Shown here piece by piece: positions 12,632 to 14,511 of a stretch of 14,511 bases of DNA (position 1 is its first letter; every line of letters begins with the position of its first letter). Under the pieces are notes generated by a model, which saw nothing but the letters and a program-made list of their open reading frames with translations, was not told the DNA's origin and searched no databases. Location of the stretch: contig NZ_JOGO01000105.1 in the NCBI RefSeq assembly GCF_000719475.1, positions 1-14,511 on the forward strand, in the 5' to 3' direction. This stretch comes from Streptomyces sp. NRRL F-5630. Lineage in GTDB: Bacteria; Actinomycetota; Actinomycetes; Streptomycetales; Streptomycetaceae. The position numbers and the translations under genes were made by a program.

Positions 12632-12689
12632 TCCGCCGCCGCTCACGGCCGCTCACCGCCGCCGCAGGCGGCCGGCGGGGCGCGGGGCC

Positions 12690-12801
12690 CCTGGCCGGAG
12701 GGCGGAGGAGGGCCGGAGGAACGCCGGGGGAGGACGGGAGAGGGCCGGAGGAGAGCCGGGGAGGGGCCGGGGGCGGCCCGGGAAGGGGCCGCCGCGGCGG
12801 C
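12690..12801. other. purine-rich G-run tract with G-quadruplex potential and a GC palindrome
   Basis: The gap after dacB is dominated on the plus strand by repeated GCCGGAGGA- and GGGGAGGGG-like blocks. Bases 12758-12782 contain four runs of three or more G with loops of 1, 2 and 6 nt, which meets the usual G-quadruplex pattern. A perfect palindrome, GCCGCCGCGGCGGC (12788-12801), follows and may serve as the dacB terminator. Confidence 0.5.
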
Positions 12802-12868
12802 GAGCCGCCGATACGGCAAACGGCCCGCGCCCGGGCCCGCCCCCCTCCTTTCCGCCCCGGAAACCCCG

Positions 12869-12874
12869 TACCGT
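12869..12874 (+). promoter_or_regulatory. candidate -10 box giving a leaderless transcript
   Basis: TACCGT fits TANNNT and ends 6 nt before ATG 12881, so transcription would start at or next to the start codon. No Shine-Dalgarno sequence precedes that ATG. A -35 hexamer is not evident. Confidence 0.45.
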
Positions 12875-12880
12875 TGACAC

Positions 12881-14044
12881 ATGACGAGCCTCGGTGGTCC
12901 CCAGATGGTCGACTGGAATCTCGCGGTCACCACCGCGACCCGCCTCCTGCGTCCGGGCCCGGAGGTGAGCCGCGACGAAGCCCGCGCGATCGTCGCCGAA
13001 CTCCGCGCGCACGCCAAGTCGGCCGAGGAACACGTCCGCGCCTACACCCGCATGAACCCCCCGCCGTTCGCGGACACCCCCGTCCTCGTCGTGGACCGCC
13101 CCGGCTGGGTCCGCGCCAACGTCGCCGGTTTCCGCTCGCTGCTCGCGCCCCTGCTCGACAAGATGCAGGGCCGCAGGAACGAGGGCGGCTCCTCCAGCAT
13201 CGTCACCGCGCTCGGCGGCAAGGTCACCGGCGCCGAACTCGGCGTCCTCCTCTCCTTCCTCTCCTCGCGCGTCCTCGGCCAGTACGAGACCTTCGCGCCG
13301 CCCTCGCGCGAACTCCCCGGCGGCACCGGCGGCGGCCGGCTCCTCCTCGTGGCGCCGAACATCGTGCACGTCGAACGCGAACTCGGCGTCGACCCAAGGG
13401 ACTTCCGCCTCTGGGTCACCCTCCACGAGGAGACCCACCGCACCCAGTTCACCGGCGTGCCCTGGCTGCGCGACCACCTGGAGAACGAGATCCGCGGCTT
13501 CCTCGACGAGACCGAACTCGACCCCGGCCAGTTCGCCGACCGCCTCGGCGAGACCGTGCGCTCCCTCCTCGACCGCGACGGCCGCCAGAAGCGGGCCGAC
13601 GGCGCCGACGAGGAGAACGGCGGCTCGCTCGTCGAACTCGTCCAGACCCCCGCCCAGCGCGAGATCCTCGGCCGCCTCACCGCCGTCATGTCCCTCCTCG
13701 AAGGCCACGCGGACTACGTCATGGACGGCGTGGGGCCCGCCGTCGTGCCCTCCGTCGGCGAGATCCGCGAGAAGTTCCAGGAGCGCCGCGCCAAGGGCGC
13801 CAGCCGCATCGACCTCGCCCTGCGCCGCCTCCTCGGCCTCGACGCGAAACTCCGCCAGTACCGCGACGGGGAACGCTTCGTCCGCGCCGTCGTCGAGGAG
13901 ACCGGCATGGACGGCTTCAACCGGGTCTGGACCTCGCCGAACACCCTCCCCACGAAGCGCGAGATCCACCACCCCGACGAGTGGATCGCCCGCGTCCACG
14001 GCGACGAGAGCGGCCCCGACACGGCGCCGGGCGAGGAGAACTGA
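12881..14044 (+). CDS. zinc-dependent metalloprotease-like protein (DUF2342/Zincin_2, F420-biosynthesis-associated family)
   Basis: A 387-residue protein of the actinobacterial Zincin_2 family (DUF2342), annotated in databases as a coenzyme F420-associated or zinc-dependent metalloprotease family; its substrate is not established. The zincin motif HEETH is at residues 182-186 (LHEETHRTQF), and EGHADYVMD (274-282) could hold the third metal ligand. A helical N-terminal part (residues 10-60) and a TRMNPPPF stretch typical of the family precede the catalytic domain. There is no signal peptide or membrane helix, so it should be cytoplasmic. ATG 12881 has no ribosome site but lies 6 nt after a -10-like box, suggesting a leaderless mRNA; ATG 12905 is an alternative. 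It lies between dacB and tilS on the same strand. Confidence 0.88.
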   Translation: MTSLGGPQMVDWNLAVTTATRLLRPGPEVSRDEARAIVAELRAHAKSAEEHVRAYTRMNPPPFADTPVLVVDRPGWVRANVAGFRSLLAPLLDKMQGRRNEGGSSSIVTALGGKVTGAELGVLLSFLSSRVLGQYETFAPPSRELPGGTGGGRLLLVAPNIVHVERELGVDPRDFRLWVTLHEETHRTQFTGVPWLRDHLENEIRGFLDETELDPGQFADRLGETVRSLLDRDGRQKRADGADEENGGSLVELVQTPAQREILGRLTAVMSLLEGHADYVMDGVGPAVVPSVGEIREKFQERRAKGASRIDLALRRLLGLDAKLRQYRDGERFVRAVVEETGMDGFNRVWTSPNTLPTKREIHHPDEWIARVHGDESGPDTAPGEEN

Positions 14045-14374
14045 CGGGGCGTCGCCCTCCCCGTACATACCGGAAAAGCCGCAGGATTCCGCTCGCCGTA
14101 CGTGACCACAGACGCCCCTCGCCCGTTACCCGAGAACGAGCCCCGCACCCGCCCCGGCGGCAGCGAAACGCCCCGGTAATCACCCATCCGAGGGACCGTG
14201 AGCCCTCGGCGGGCGTGCGATGCTCGAAGAAGGGCCCCCTTCTGTCACCATCTACGCACCCTGCGTGACAACCGGGGTGGTGGACGAACGCCGCGCGCCC
14301 ACGCGCCGTACGGCCGTCCCCCTCTCCGCCCCGGCCCCCGGGGGCACACGCGCTCCAACGAAGGGAACACGGAC
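14045..14374. other. 330-bp intergenic region upstream of tilS
   Basis: No gene is supported. It holds a weak hairpin at the metalloprotease stop (ACGGGG 14044-14049 with CCCCGT 14059-14064), a 7-bp stem CCGAGGG (14188-14194) with CCCTCGG (14203-14209), a hairpin AGAAGGG (14228-14234) with CCCTTCT (14237-14243), and a spaced dyad TGTCAC (14243-14248) with GTGACA (14265-14270) enclosing ACGCA-CCC-TGCGT. The tilS ribosome site is at 14361-14366. I could not place the tilS promoter. Confidence 0.5.
14188..14243 (+). terminator. two hairpins downstream of the metalloprotease gene
   Basis: CCGAGGG with CCCTCGG (8-nt loop), then AGAAGGG with CCCTTCT (very short loop; 6 bp if the loop is 4 nt). They lie about 145 and 185 nt after the stop, so they may end transcription or belong to the tilS leader. 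Confidence 0.35.
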
Positions 14375-14511
14375 ATGGGTCCCCATCCCGCGGTCGCGGC
14401 GATACGTCTGGCGGTCCGCCGCGCCCTGCACGACATCCTCAGTCAGCACGCCGCCGGCCCCGCGGGCCCCGGCACCCGCCCCGCCCCCCGCGACCCCGAG
14501 CCCCCCGCGAT
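14375..14511 (+). CDS. tilS: tRNA(Ile)-lysidine synthase, N-terminal fragment (cut by window end)
   Basis: Only the first 45 codons are present, with no stop. The start [20 protein letters not shown] matches the N-terminus I know for streptomycete TilS, which makes lysidine at position 34 of tRNA-Ile(CAU) so that it reads AUA. The diagnostic SGGxDS ATP-binding motif lies beyond the window, so the call rests on the N-terminus and on gene order (dacB, zincin, tilS). ATG 14375 follows AAGGGA (14361-14366) by 8 nt. The Pro/Gly/Arg-rich stretch from residue 28 is probably a linker before the PP-loop domain. Confidence 0.72.
   Translation, partial: MGPHPAVAAIRLAVRRALHDILSQHAAGPAGPGTRPAPRDPEPPA

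Noticed and set aside
10652..12646. 664-codon minus-strand frame opposite dacB
   Set aside because: The opposite strand has all three penicillin-binding motifs in the right order and spacing; this frame is Gly/Glu/Val-biased antisense.
12653..14068. 471-codon minus-strand frame opposite the metalloprotease gene
   Set aside because: Antisense of the HEETH zincin; no domain recognised, and it runs into the G-rich tract.

Overview
The window looks like Streptomyces chromosome, or that of a very close relative. GC content is very high, third codon positions are almost all G/C, GTG starts are common, and the right end has the cell-wall and tRNA-modification neighbourhood of streptomycetes: inorganic pyrophosphatase, D-Ala-D-Ala carboxypeptidase, a DUF2342-type zincin and the start of tilS. 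No insertion sequence, phage gene, CRISPR array, tRNA or rRNA was seen. I cannot name the species.

Layout: bases 1-419 are gene-free and hold two consensus DnaA boxes and two strong hairpins. From 420 to 2454 there is a WhiJ-type regulatory trio: a DUF397 small protein (+), an RsbW-like ATPase (-) and an XRE-DUF5753 regulator (+). Next come an aldehyde dehydrogenase (2693-4159), a DinB/DUF664 protein (4357-4890), glutamate decarboxylase (5013-6425, -), a DedA membrane protein with a long Q/G/Y/P-rich tail (6871-8265), a ThrE-type exporter (8300-10090, -), ppa (10407-10898, -), dacB (11108-12631), a zinc metalloprotease (12881-14044) and tilS, cut off by the window end (from 14375).

Transcription is mostly in single genes whose direction alternates. 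Each convergent pair (DUF397/ATPase, DinB/GAD, DedA/ThrE) is separated by GC-rich hairpins, and each divergent pair (ATPase/XRE, GAD/DedA, ppa/dacB) shares an upstream region that can hold promoters for both.

The strongest unexplained signal is a 28-bp element present twice with 25/28 identity, at 321-348 and on the minus strand at 1344-1371. It lies 71 and 67 nt before the starts of the DUF397 gene and the ATPase gene, in the same orientation relative to each. This suggests that the small protein and the presumed anti-sigma ATPase are co-regulated from separate promoters, perhaps by the neighbouring XRE protein. Other points of interest are the prion-like tail of DedA, a repeated S-x-F motif in the cytoplasmic N-terminus of the ThrE protein, an aldehyde dehydrogenase whose usual general-base Glu is Gln, and a probable leaderless metalloprotease gene.
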